Made by a program: the position numbers and the translations under genes
Shown here: positions 1 to 8,224 of the stretch, piece by piece
Layout of the letters: each line of letters begins with the position of its first letter
Position numbering within the stretch: position 1 is the stretch's first letter
Source: an uncultured Ruminococcus sp.
GTDB lineage: Bacteria; Bacillota; Clostridia; Oscillospirales; Ruminococcaceae
DNA: 64,000 bases
Assembly: GCA_945877315.1 (NCBI GenBank)
Contig: CAMCRP010000008.1
Span: 1 to 64,000 of the forward strand
Direction: 5' to 3'
Notes under the pieces: generated by a model
The model's input: only the letters and a program-made list of their open reading frames with translations
Told to the model about the DNA's origin: nothing
Databases searched by the model: none

Positions 1-528
1 CATATAGCAGCTTTTTGTGGTCCAAGCGGTGCTTGCAAGGTCAGACTCGGTAACGGTTGCACCCCAGGAGGGTCCGCTCACAGAGCCTGTTCCAAGACCT
101 CTCATTCTGACAAGTCTGCCCTGAACATCTTTGCCCTTATACTTAAATACTGTGCTTCTGTCAATAACAATTACTTCGATATTCTTGTAATCGGCGACCG
201 CCAGACCATTTTTATTGATGAAATAGTTTGCTGCGTCAGTAAGGTTACCTACACCGTAAATGTCAGCTGAGCCATCATTGTCGGTATCAATATCAATACC
301 TTGGTCAATTATAGAGATAGCCTTTGCATATCGTGTAGACTCGGCAATATAACTGATAATGCCGTTTTCCACGGTACGCTGCTGCTCATAGACTGTCGAA
401 TCCTTGTAAGCCTCTTGAACAGGCTCCATAAGCTGGAGAATAGCTGTCAGAAGCGAAACCATAATAGCCATAACGACTATAAGCTCAACCAAGGTAAAGC
501 CTTTTAAGCTTTTAAGTTTTTTCTTCAT
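1..528 (-). CDS. Type IV pilin-like protein, partial (C-terminus outside window)
   Basis: An ATG at 528 opens a reading frame that runs off the window start: 176 codons are seen without a stop. The N-terminus has a short basic leader, then the class III prepilin motif GFTLVELIVVMAI, with Gly before the cleavage site, Glu at +5 and a hydrophobic helix. A prepilin peptidase should cut after the Gly, and the protein then enters a pilus or pseudopilus. The rest is a soluble pilin head with no motif I recognise. It is the last visible gene of the leftward pil operon, 15 nt after the previous gene. It could be a major or a minor pilin; the missing end prevents a choice. Confidence 0.85.
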   Translation of the reverse strand, partial: MKKKLKSLKGFTLVELIVVMAIMVSLLTAILQLMEPVQEAYKDSTVYEQQRTVENGIISYIAESTRYAKAISIIDQGIDIDTDNDGSADIYGVGNLTDAANYFINKNGLAVADYKNIEVIVIDRSTVFKYKGKDVQGRLVRMRGLGTGSVSGPSWGATVTESDLASTAWTTKSCYM

Positions 529-543
529 TTCTACACCCCCACA

Positions 544-942
544 TTACGGCTGCTCGGGCGGCACGAAAACATTGTAGTACTTGAAATCAATGCTTTCATC
601 AACCATAGTATCGGAGGCGGGAGCATCAACGTCGACCCAGAAGGAGTCACCTGCAAGCTTTCCCGCAGGAACCGAACCGAAGCATGACGGCTGTGACTTT
701 GAAGTGTCAACAGAAAATTCAATAACGTTTGCAACAGACTCAAGTCCCGGGATAGAAGTATCATCCGAAGCATTTTCCGCTATCTTTACCTGCTGGCACA
801 TTCTCTCGTTAAACTGATGGGTTTCCCTGTTCGCCATGGAAACCGCAGCAAATGCTGTAACCAGCATTGTAGAACCAAGTCCAAGAATAGCGATAGCAAC
901 AACTACTTCAACGAGAGTCATACCTTTAAACTTATTTTTCAT
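544..942 (-). CDS. Type IV pilin-like minor pilin (PilV/ComGD type)
   Basis: This 132-residue protein starts with a basic leader and the prepilin motif GMTLVEVVVAIAILGLG, including Glu at +5, followed by a hydrophobic helix and a short head domain. It is expected to be processed by a prepilin peptidase and inserted in a pilus-like fibre. The start is supported by GGAGG upstream of the ATG. It lies 12 nt after the PilX-like gene and 15 nt before the next pilin gene, so translation of the three is probably coordinated. The small head (about 100 residues) suits a minor or priming pilin better than the main subunit, but that is inference. Confidence 0.85.
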   Translation of the reverse strand: MKNKFKGMTLVEVVVAIAILGLGSTMLVTAFAAVSMANRETHQFNERMCQQVKIAENASDDTSIPGLESVANVIEFSVDTSKSQPSCFGSVPAGKLAGDSFWVDVDAPASDTMVDESIDFKYYNVFVPPEQP

Positions 943-954
943 ATAAATGCCTCC

Positions 955-2994
955 TTATCTGTTGAAGTAATACAGGTCTTTCCAGAACTTGCTGGGTTTG
1001 TTTCCGTCGGGAGCAGTCGAAGGCTTTCTTACGAAGAAGAACTTAGGTTCGTTCCTCAAGTTTACTTCATCGAATACCAGCGAGCCCATTCCGAGAACAG
1101 TGCTGTTGTTAATATCAACGCCATCATAATTGATATTGCTGATGCCCGGCAGAGAAGAATTTGCCGTATTAACATTCAGAGTGCCCTGAGGAGCAAGAAT
1201 ATAAGCATTGATAAGGCAGTCATTATTAAGATTCAGGCTGGTATTATCGCCCCAGAAGTACATATTTGTTTTAAGAGTGATATTGTTAGCTCCTGCGGTT
1301 GTCAGCTCAATAGATGACTTGCCAAGAATGCTGTCGTTGGTGATATGTGCTCTGTCGCCAAGATAGTAGTTGCCCTCGTCAAAGTAGAAGTTTACATTGT
1401 TGGAGCCCTTGATAAGGAGCTTTCCGTTATCGGGTATAAAGGTACTGTAGCCCGAATTAACATGATAGTTTACATCATTGGTAGTTGCATCAATATAGCG
1501 ATAGCCTGTTGCAGTATCGTAGGGAAGTGCAAAGTAACCGGGCCATTCAACCCAGCCGTCATCATTTATGTACTGACTGAGCTTTGAAGGCTCATACTTC
1601 TCATAATTGGAGGCATTCTTTTCGTCGCCCTCACCGATCTTCTTGTAGCCCCACGCATTGAAGGAACCTATTCCGTCATAAGGAGCATAAGTAGATCTTA
1701 CGCTGTCAAGTGAAGGAAGTTCATTAGCAAGAAGATCTTCCTTTGATTTTGTATCGCTGGGAGGTGTTGTCAGATCTTCAACGGGAATTGAGTGCATATC
1801 GCCGCCGTAGGCAGTGCTGCCGATAGTCAGACCGTTGCTCTGAGTGATAGGAGAAGCTGTATTTGTGTACAGATTTCCTGTTACGGTAGCCTTATTGGAA
1901 ATGTTGATGCTTCCTGTACCCATATGATAAATGTTGCCGCGTACAGTACCGTTTAAGGTCACGTCGTCATTTCCGTAAATATAGAGATCTCCGTACAGTT
2001 CAAAGCTGTCATTACCCATTTCGAAGGAATCACAGTAAAGGTCTACCTTTTTGGAGCTGTTGCCGATCTTAGGACCGGTATTGCTGGAGAATTTACCGCC
2101 GACATACAGCTTGGCATCGTCGGTGTCTACAAGGATCTGAGCGTTATTCTTCAGCACCAGGTCACCGGCAACAACTGTTCCGCTGGCACCGGGATAAAGC
2201 TTTGCATTATCCAGTTCCATATTACAGTTAAAATACTGATTGCCCTGAATAGTTGTATTTGAGTTTGTGTATTTTACTGTGTTCAAAGGCAGGTCATCGG
2301 GTTCCTGATTGATGTTCAGGGAAGTACCGCCGAAAACGCACATATTATCCGCACCGGCTCCGCCGAATGTAGTAAGAGCGTTTTCAAAAACCTCGGGCGG
2401 CTCATCCGTAGGGCCAATGTAAAGCACGATAGTGCTCTCGCTGTCGCCGAGTGTTGCATGAGATACAAATCTTGCCTTCTTTGTGTCGGTCTTCTGGATA
2501 TAAACAGTGCATTCACCGTAAAGGTATTTCAGATCTGCATTGTTATACGCAGAAGCGGGAGGCTGGGGGAAGGTAACGTTGATCTTTGCGATTTTTGGGT
2601 TTTCGTCCATCTGTTTAAAGGTCAGGTTAGTATTCGGTTCAACATACTGCGTGCTTCTCTTAGGCGAGCCGCTGAAGGTATCAACAGGATACATCATCTG
2701 AAGAAATGCTCTGTAAAATTTGTTATTTGAAGTATCGTAGCTTGAGGTCTGATCTCTGTCACCCGAACCGTTATAGGTATAGTTCCAAAGAGATGTGGTA
2801 ACAGTTTCCAGACCCGACCTGGCTGTAAAATAAGCCTGATTTTCCTTAAATTTTGTATATGTACGCGTCTGAGCAGACGAAACAACCGAAAGGGTCGACA
2901 TAATCATAATAAATAGAAATAGCAAAATGCACACTACCGTGAAAAGAACAACGCCCTTCGTCTGCCTGCGCCGTGCTGCATTTCTGTACGACAT
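955..2994 (-). CDS. Large PilX-like pilus-associated protein with beta-rich C-terminal region
   Basis: The frame stays open upstream to 3096, but the best start is the ATG at 2994, which has AAAGGTGG in front; this gives 679 residues. The N-terminus is like PilX: a basic stretch RRRQTKG, one hydrophobic segment (about residues 15-37) and a polar helix with TARSGLE. From about residue 200 there are repeated short beta-like stretches rich in Asn, Gly and Thr, as in bactofilin-type or right-handed beta-helix folds, for example FNCNMELDNAKLYPGASG and YGDLYIYGNDDVTLNG. PilX proteins are usually near 200 residues, so this one is more than three times longer. It sits between pilO and the pilin genes and is probably exposed on the outer face or the pilus tip. 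Confidence 0.75.
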   Translation of the reverse strand: MSYRNAARRRQTKGVVLFTVVCILLFLFIMIMSTLSVVSSAQTRTYTKFKENQAYFTARSGLETVTTSLWNYTYNGSGDRDQTSSYDTSNNKFYRAFLQMMYPVDTFSGSPKRSTQYVEPNTNLTFKQMDENPKIAKINVTFPQPPASAYNNADLKYLYGECTVYIQKTDTKKARFVSHATLGDSESTIVLYIGPTDEPPEVFENALTTFGGAGADNMCVFGGTSLNINQEPDDLPLNTVKYTNSNTTIQGNQYFNCNMELDNAKLYPGASGTVVAGDLVLKNNAQILVDTDDAKLYVGGKFSSNTGPKIGNSSKKVDLYCDSFEMGNDSFELYGDLYIYGNDDVTLNGTVRGNIYHMGTGSINISNKATVTGNLYTNTASPITQSNGLTIGSTAYGGDMHSIPVEDLTTPPSDTKSKEDLLANELPSLDSVRSTYAPYDGIGSFNAWGYKKIGEGDEKNASNYEKYEPSKLSQYINDDGWVEWPGYFALPYDTATGYRYIDATTNDVNYHVNSGYSTFIPDNGKLLIKGSNNVNFYFDEGNYYLGDRAHITNDSILGKSSIELTTAGANNITLKTNMYFWGDNTSLNLNNDCLINAYILAPQGTLNVNTANSSLPGISNINYDGVDINNSTVLGMGSLVFDEVNLRNEPKFFFVRKPSTAPDGNKPSKFWKDLYYFNR

Positions 2995-3191
2995 ATAAAA
3001 ACCACCTTTCTTCTTTTTTGTTATGTTTTTGTAAATCGGTATCGCACGATTGGCGGGATACTGATTTCCGATACCTCCGCAAAGGTTCGGACGCATTGGA
3101 AATCAGTATCTCTACGCAGAATTAACTGAATAAAAATACTGACTGTACGGCAGAGCCCCGTAACGGGACCCTGCGTACAATAGTTACAGCT

Positions 3192-3902
3192 TTAGTCCTT
3201 GACCTCTGCCATGTGTTCAATGTGGAATACATAAACTGTGAGAACACCCTCAGGACCTTCTGCCTCACCCTCGCCGCTTGTCTGCTCCTTAGCATCAGAG
3301 CTCTTGCCCTCAAGTCCGACTACGATAACAGTCTTATCCTGAGAAGCAAAGTTGTCCAGAGCAGCTTCAATGTCCTCAAAGGGACCCTTGAATCCGATCT
3401 CAGCAGTTGTAAGACCGATCTTAACGCCTGCGGGAGCAGTAGCCTTGACCTGATTGTATGCGTCGATAACCTCCTGGGGAAGCTCGCCGTTCAGGTCAGC
3501 GTCCATTCGCATGGGGTAAGCAACTGCATTTTTCTGATAAACATAGTTCTGGAGTTCCTTAGCGTCCATAAGCTCATACTCAGAGCTCTTGATCTCAATT
3601 TCGCTCTCGCTGATGATATCGAAGAGCATGGGTTCAACCTCAAATGTTTCCATATGGGGAATAAACATTTCCTGGAGCTCTTCAACGTCCTTGACAGCCT
3701 TTTTCAGCTCATCCTTCTTGGATTCAAGAGTACCGATCTTATCCTCGGTAGCTGTCTTTTCGTTTCTCTTTTCCTCAAGTGTTACCTCGGTGGACTTCAT
3801 TTCCTGATACTTAGGCTTAACGAAAAGCACACCGCCCAGTAAGATAGTAAGGAATGCCACAACAGCAAGGAAAATAACCTTATCTCTCTGTGAAAGTTTC
3901 AT
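3192..3902 (-). CDS. pilO: PilO-like pilus alignment protein
   Basis: This 236-residue protein has one N-terminal membrane helix (about residues 8-27), then a charged coiled coil (about 30-80) and a C-terminal ferredoxin-like domain, the layout of PilO/GspM. PilO forms an inner-membrane complex with PilN that links the cytoplasmic PilM and the assembly platform to the fibre. The start codon overlaps the stop of the PilM-PilN gene by one base (TAATG), so the two proteins are probably made in a fixed ratio. The C-terminus carries a Gly/Glu-rich insertion (about residues 205-220). Identity rests on layout and gene order more than on sequence. Confidence 0.75.
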   Translation of the reverse strand: MKLSQRDKVIFLAVVAFLTILLGGVLFVKPKYQEMKSTEVTLEEKRNEKTATEDKIGTLESKKDELKKAVKDVEELQEMFIPHMETFEVEPMLFDIISESEIEIKSSEYELMDAKELQNYVYQKNAVAYPMRMDADLNGELPQEVIDAYNQVKATAPAGVKIGLTTAEIGFKGPFEDIEAALDNFASQDKTVIVVGLEGKSSDAKEQTSGEGEAEGPEGVLTVYVFHIEHMAEVKD

Positions 3903-5464
3903 TATGCAGCACCGCCTTCCTCAGCAGGAGTGTCTTCCTCCGCCGGTTTTTGCTCATCAGGGGCGATATTCTGACGAAGCCTGATGTTCATTTCAAACTC
4001 ATGAAGACCGCTAAGATCAGTAGCCGTATCTGATTCTTCACTGTCCTTTGATTCGCCGAAACCTGTATACTCGATATTATCATACTTATCAAGGTCGAAC
4101 AGATTCTGTGCTACCTGATAGGGACCGTTTACATCGGTAGAAACACCCTTGATGGTAACTACACCTTCCTTATAAGCAACCTCATTCCAATAGGTATCGT
4201 CAACTGCATTGAAGGACTCTGCAATGTCGTTGAACACCTCTGTCTTAAGAACGGGAAGGCTCTCAAACGCTGTCTTAACGAGAATAGCCTGATCCTTATA
4301 CTTAGCAACCTTGCCGATCTGCTCCTCGGTCTTATCAACCTCTGCGATCTGCTCAAGGACCTCGGGGCTGTTTATGTAAGCATCAATCTCGCCGATCTCC
4401 TTCTCCATACCTGTGATGTTGATGTTAAGACCGAGAGCTGCAACAGCAACGAGTGCTGCGGAAATACCGAATGTAATGCCGACTGTTGCGAAGAATGAAG
4501 CACCTGCAGCGGTACGACCCGTAGAAGCGTCTACTTCCAGCAGGTTGATACGCTCAACGTCCCTCTGACGCTTGAACATTGCACCGATAGCGTTTGCATA
4601 GTGTGAGAATTCGATATTCTCATAACCGGAGATTACGCTGGGCACCTGGAGAATGTTGCAGTTAATGTCCATACCCTCCAGAGAATCAGTCAGACGCTTG
4701 TAATCGGAGGTGTCGCCGTAGAAGATTACGTTAGCGATCTGAGCGCCGTTGTTCTTGGATTTATGGAACTGGAACATTCTGAAGATGTTCTCATTGACAG
4801 CCTCGTAAACATAGTCTTCGGAGTTTTCGTAGTCTGCGGGGTCAATGGAAGCAAATCTGGAGAATGAAAGCTGATGATTTTCGTAAAGGTTAAGGCTTAC
4901 GAAGTTGGGGTCGATCTGAACTACCAGCAGAGGCATCTTAGCTCTGATCTTCATATCGTTCAGTATCAGACGGGAGATACAGTTACAGGAAACTGCAATT
5001 GATCTCAGGTCGATGCCTAAGAAGTTGAATACCTTTCTGAAGCAGTCAACAATTTCAAAAGGACAAGCTGTTGCGAGAATTCTCTGCGCCTGAACGCCGT
5101 CCTCCTCAATGTCACCCGCAATGGTATAGGAGATACTGTAATCATCGCCGATACCCATTGTGTGCTGCATCTGGTTCTGAACCATCGTCAGCAGCTGCAT
5201 ACCCTTTGCTTTAGGAATGTGCAGCTCCTTGAAGATAACAAGGTTCGAGGAGATACTTACAACTGCGTCCTTGTCGCTCATTTTCTTTGCCTTCAACTCT
5301 TCGTTAATAAGAGTTGCAACCTTGGGTATATCTTTTATATGACCATTTACAATCAGACCTTCGCTTACCTCGATGGTAGAAGCGTCGTAGATCTTGATAC
5401 GGCCACGGTTTTCAATACCGCGGACGATCCGGATATGTCTGTCTGTAATATCAAATGAAAGCAT
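3902..5464 (-). CDS. pilM: PilM-PilN fusion protein
   Basis: Residues 1 to about 320 resemble PilM, the actin-like cytoplasmic ATP-binding protein of type IV pili (MLSFDITDRHIRIVRG at the start). A single membrane helix follows (about 325-350), then a coiled coil and a PilN-like periplasmic-type domain ending in an acidic, Pro/Glu-rich tail. In most systems PilM and PilN are separate and PilM binds the short PilN N-terminal tail; here they are covalently joined. The ATG at 5464 is chosen because GAGGTG lies 6 nt upstream; a GTG at 5473 is in frame but overlaps that site. It follows pilC by 76 nt and overlaps pilO. Confidence 0.82.
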   Translation of the reverse strand: MLSFDITDRHIRIVRGIENRGRIKIYDASTIEVSEGLIVNGHIKDIPKVATLINEELKAKKMSDKDAVVSISSNLVIFKELHIPKAKGMQLLTMVQNQMQHTMGIGDDYSISYTIAGDIEEDGVQAQRILATACPFEIVDCFRKVFNFLGIDLRSIAVSCNCISRLILNDMKIRAKMPLLVVQIDPNFVSLNLYENHQLSFSRFASIDPADYENSEDYVYEAVNENIFRMFQFHKSKNNGAQIANVIFYGDTSDYKRLTDSLEGMDINCNILQVPSVISGYENIEFSHYANAIGAMFKRQRDVERINLLEVDASTGRTAAGASFFATVGITFGISAALVAVAALGLNINITGMEKEIGEIDAYINSPEVLEQIAEVDKTEEQIGKVAKYKDQAILVKTAFESLPVLKTEVFNDIAESFNAVDDTYWNEVAYKEGVVTIKGVSTDVNGPYQVAQNLFDLDKYDNIEYTGFGESKDSEESDTATDLSGLHEFEMNIRLRQNIAPDEQKPAEEDTPAEEGGAA

Positions 5465-5540
5465 ACTCGTCACCTCACTAATTTTTAATTATAATAGCAT
5501 TGCCTGAAAGCCTTGACTCCGGGCAAATTTATCCTTGATT

Positions 5541-6731
5541 TTACTCGATATCGCCCAGACCGGAGTAAAGCAGCGGGAATACGCCTGCCAGTACCAGACC
5601 GATAACAATACCCATGATGATAAGCATTACAGGCTCGATCATACCAACCAGCTGACCGATAGCCGAGTCGGATTCTTCCTCGTAGAACTCAGATGTCTTC
5701 TGAAGGATAGTATCCAGAGCACCGGATTCCTCACCGACATAGATGATAGAGCAGAACATTGACTCGAATATACCTGTTCTCTGAATAGCAGCGGAGAGCT
5801 GATCACCCTGCTTTACCTCGTCAACTACCGTTTCAAAGGACTTGACGATATATGTATTTCCGAGTATCTTGGAAGATCTTTCAAGAGATTCTACCATTGG
5901 GATACCGCTGGAATAAAGGTTAGACAGAGTTCTTGAGAAGCGTCCCGTATAGACCTTAACAAGGAGCTTGCCGACCATAGGCATCTTGATAAGGAATTTA
6001 TCCCATTTAAGCCGCACCGTTTCGATCTTCAGCAGATAGTTGATAACAAACGCAACGATACCGATTACCAACAGATAAACGTACCAATGAGCCATAAGGC
6101 TGTCTGAGAATGCAAACAGGAATTTTGCGATCGCATTTGCATTATCGCCTGCCATATCACGGAAGATCGGGAAAACCTTTACCGCCAGAATGAGAATAAC
6201 AGCGATCAGCAGTACAAGCAGTATGATAGGATATGTGATAGCACCCCTGATCTTGTTGGCAAGCTTACCTTCCTTATCGTAGTGTTCCTCAAGTCGCTTC
6301 ATGATAACGTCCAGCTGACCGGAAGCTTCGCCCGCAGCGATCATACTGATGAAGAATTCAGGGAAAGCGCCGTCCTGCATTTTAAGAGCTTCGGAAAATG
6401 CACGACCCTTCTGAACCTCATCGTAAACCTCTCGGAATACTCTCTTTGTCGCTTCCTTTGGCTGCTCCTTATACAGAATGTCCAGCGCCTTTACAAGGGT
6501 AAGTCCCGAGCTGATCATTGCACTGAGCTGACGGCAGTTGAATGAAAGCTCCTTCGTCTTGAACTTGTAGATATTTTTGTCACCTTTTGAGTTCGTTTCT
6601 TTATAGCTCGAACAGAAAAGTCCTTTTTCGTTGATTTTATCCAGAAAGTCATTAACGTCCTCCGCCTGCATCCTTGCATTTTTGACGGTATTTCCCTGAA
6701 CGTCAGTGGCAGTATAGATAAAAGTCTTCAT
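5541..6731 (-). CDS. pilC: Type IV pilus / type II secretion inner-membrane platform protein PilC
   Basis: This 396-residue protein has the two repeated GspF domains of the PilC/GspF/ComGB family. The first is around residues 60-185 (FCRQLSAMISSGLTLVKAL-like helix, then AAGEASGQL); the second is around 260-385 (FSRTLSNLYSSGIPMVESL, then YVGEESGALD). Three strong membrane segments are seen near 165-190, 210-235 and 365-390. It should form the membrane platform that the PilB ATPase turns to add or remove pilins. It is the first gene of the operon, behind a clear promoter. No PilB, PilT or prepilin peptidase gene is in the window, so these must be encoded elsewhere or past the left edge. Confidence 0.92.
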   Translation of the reverse strand: MKTFIYTATDVQGNTVKNARMQAEDVNDFLDKINEKGLFCSSYKETNSKGDKNIYKFKTKELSFNCRQLSAMISSGLTLVKALDILYKEQPKEATKRVFREVYDEVQKGRAFSEALKMQDGAFPEFFISMIAAGEASGQLDVIMKRLEEHYDKEGKLANKIRGAITYPIILLVLLIAVILILAVKVFPIFRDMAGDNANAIAKFLFAFSDSLMAHWYVYLLVIGIVAFVINYLLKIETVRLKWDKFLIKMPMVGKLLVKVYTGRFSRTLSNLYSSGIPMVESLERSSKILGNTYIVKSFETVVDEVKQGDQLSAAIQRTGIFESMFCSIIYVGEESGALDTILQKTSEFYEEESDSAIGQLVGMIEPVMLIIMGIVIGLVLAGVFPLLYSGLGDIE

Positions 6732-6827
6732 AATCCGACACCTCCGAAGTGGATAATTTTACCCGACAGGATATGTCAAACGCCGGGCGCACGGCTGACA
6801 GATACTTCCTGCCTATGATACTATATC

Positions 6828-6856
6828 ATTATAACATTTTTGTTACTTTTTATCAA
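6828..6856 (-). promoter_or_regulatory. Promoter of the pil operon
   Basis: On the minus strand TTGATA (6856-6851) and TATAAT (6833-6828) are separated by exactly 17 nt. Transcription would start about 90 nt before the pilC start codon. Confidence 0.75.
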
Positions 6857-6915
6857 TATGTAATTTTGAACAAATTGTACCGAGAATATAAGCACAAATT
6901 AACAAATACACTGTG

Positions 6916-6943
6916 AAAAAGCACTAAAACAGCCCTGCTTTTT
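6916..6943 (-). terminator. Weak terminator-like hairpin after the amidohydrolase gene
   Basis: An 8-bp AT-rich inverted repeat (AAAAAGCA and TGCTTTTT) around a 12-nt loop lies 40 nt downstream of the amidohydrolase stop and is symmetrical enough to act on either strand. The stem is poor in G+C, so function is uncertain. Confidence 0.35.
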
Positions 6944-6983
6944 TGTTATATCATATGCGAAATAATAAATAATTTGAACTTTT

Positions 6984-7775
6984 TCAGCTAAGTCCAAGAA
7001 TTTTCTCTGCATTTTTGTGACAAATATTTTCACGGTCGGCATGGGAAATATCCAGCCTTGAAAGCATGAGCATTATCTCCGACGGCAGCTGCCAGGGCAT
7101 ATCGCTGGCAAAAAGTATCCTGTCCGAGCCGTGATTACGGATAATGCGCTCCGCCGTTTTATCGGGGATACGTCCGCCGCAGTAGGCGATGTCAAAGTAA
7201 ATGTCCTCCCCCACCAGATGCTTTTCCACCTCGTCCCAGCGGCAGTTTCCGCCGAAATGGGCAAGGATCATGGTCATTTCGGGGACAAGCCTGTGCACCC
7301 TCAAAGCCTCCTCGGGCATACATCTGACCACCTTAGGGGAAACAGCGTCCATTCCCGCATGGAAGATAACGGGCAAACGAAGCTCCGCACATTTCCGATA
7401 GATGGGCAGCATTCTCTCCTCGCTGACGAAAAAGTTCTGATACTCCGGGTGCAGCTTGACACCGTAAAGCCCCAGAGCCTTGATGCGCTCCAGCTCGCAA
7501 AGAGCGTCCTCCGCATCGGGGTGAATACTGCCGAAGGGAAGTATACGCTCCGACTTTACCTCCGCCGCCCAGTTGTTGATGACCGTCTGCTGGGTGGGCT
7601 TTGTGGCAATTGTCAGCAGCACCGACTTGTCGACTCCGCAGATGTCCATCTTTTCCATAAGACCGTCCAGCGTGCCCCTTGTATGAGCACGGGAAAGGGC
7701 ATTTTTTTCAAGTGACGTTATGGCACGTTCGGCAATGCTGTCCGCAAAAGCGTGGGTATGAAAATCTATTATCAT
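6984..7775 (-). CDS. Amidohydrolase family metal-dependent hydrolase
   Basis: This 263-residue TIM-barrel protein belongs to the amidohydrolase-2 group (ACMSD/uronate-isomerase-like). It opens with the metal-binding motif DFHTHAF (His6, His8). It also has KLHPEYQ near residue 126, FHAGMD near 157, ILAHFGG near 190 and a late FASDMPW near 239 that holds the catalytic Asp. Such enzymes hydrolyse or decarboxylate small organic acids, but the substrate cannot be read from sequence. It has its own promoter and a TAGGAGAA ribosome binding site and stands alone, so context gives no hint of the pathway. Confidence 0.85.
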   Translation of the reverse strand: MIIDFHTHAFADSIAERAITSLEKNALSRAHTRGTLDGLMEKMDICGVDKSVLLTIATKPTQQTVINNWAAEVKSERILPFGSIHPDAEDALCELERIKALGLYGVKLHPEYQNFFVSEERMLPIYRKCAELRLPVIFHAGMDAVSPKVVRCMPEEALRVHRLVPEMTMILAHFGGNCRWDEVEKHLVGEDIYFDIAYCGGRIPDKTAERIIRNHGSDRILFASDMPWQLPSEIMLMLSRLDISHADRENICHKNAEKILGLS

Positions 7776-7804
7776 AGAAAAATTCTCCTACTTTATTTGT
7801 CAAT

Positions 7805-7833
7805 ATTATAACACATATTTCACCATTTGTAAA
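7805..7833 (-). promoter_or_regulatory. Promoter of the amidohydrolase gene
   Basis: TTTACA (7833-7828), 17-nt spacer, TATAAT (7810-7805) on the minus strand, about 30 nt before the start codon. Confidence 0.75.
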
Positions 7834-7881
7834 GACAAAAAAACCAATTCAACGGCATTTCCGCAATTTTCATTTCCACAT

Positions 7882-7977
7882 TTAAGGAACTGCTGATAAA
7901 ATCGACAAATAATTTTTCCTTGTTAGCTGATTGACGTATCTATCCGGGTGTACCCCCATTAATCAGTATTTCCTTAA
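7882..7977. repeat. Palindromic element family B, copy 1 (longest)
   Basis: The 96-bp segment begins TTAAGGAA and ends TTCCTTAA, with CTGAT/ATCAG just inside both ends. Its interior matches the copy at 46.75 kb in reverse orientation, including AATCGACA and GTATCTAT. It adjoins a heptad repeat array on its right. It has no reading frame, so it is a small non-autonomous element or a structured RNA. Confidence 0.65.
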
Positions 7978-8183
7978 CACTCAACACTAATAATTCCACT
8001 TTTCACTTTTCACTTTTCACTTTTCACATTTAACTAAACACTCAACACTCAACACTTAACACTAAAAACTCCACTTTCCACATTTGAAACAAATTCCACT
8101 TTCCACATTCAACTCAACACTCAACACTCAACACTTAACACTCAACACTAAAAACTCCACTTTCCACTTTTCACTTTCCACAT
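7976..8183. repeat. Heptad repeat array (TCAACAC and TTTCCAC families)
   Basis: About 200 bp of 7-bp-period units alternate between the CAACACT type and the TTTTCAC/TTTCCAC type. They fill the gap between the M23 peptidase terminator and the family B element. No gene or promoter is seen in the array. Confidence 0.8.
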
Positions 8184-8185
8184 TC

Positions 8186-8219
8186 AAAAAAAGTCCTCTC
8201 CCGAAACACGAGAGAGGAC
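8186..8219 (-). terminator. Terminator of the M23 peptidase gene
   Basis: A perfect 8-bp GC-rich stem (GTCCTCTC and GAGAGGAC) with an 11-nt loop is followed on the minus strand by a run of T. It lies 5 nt after the stop codon. Confidence 0.88.
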
Positions 8220-8224
8220 AATTA

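Noticed and set aside
7976-8183. CRISPR array at the heptad repeats
   Set aside because: The period is 7 bp, units are degenerate, there are no spacers of 30-40 bp, and no cas gene is in the window.
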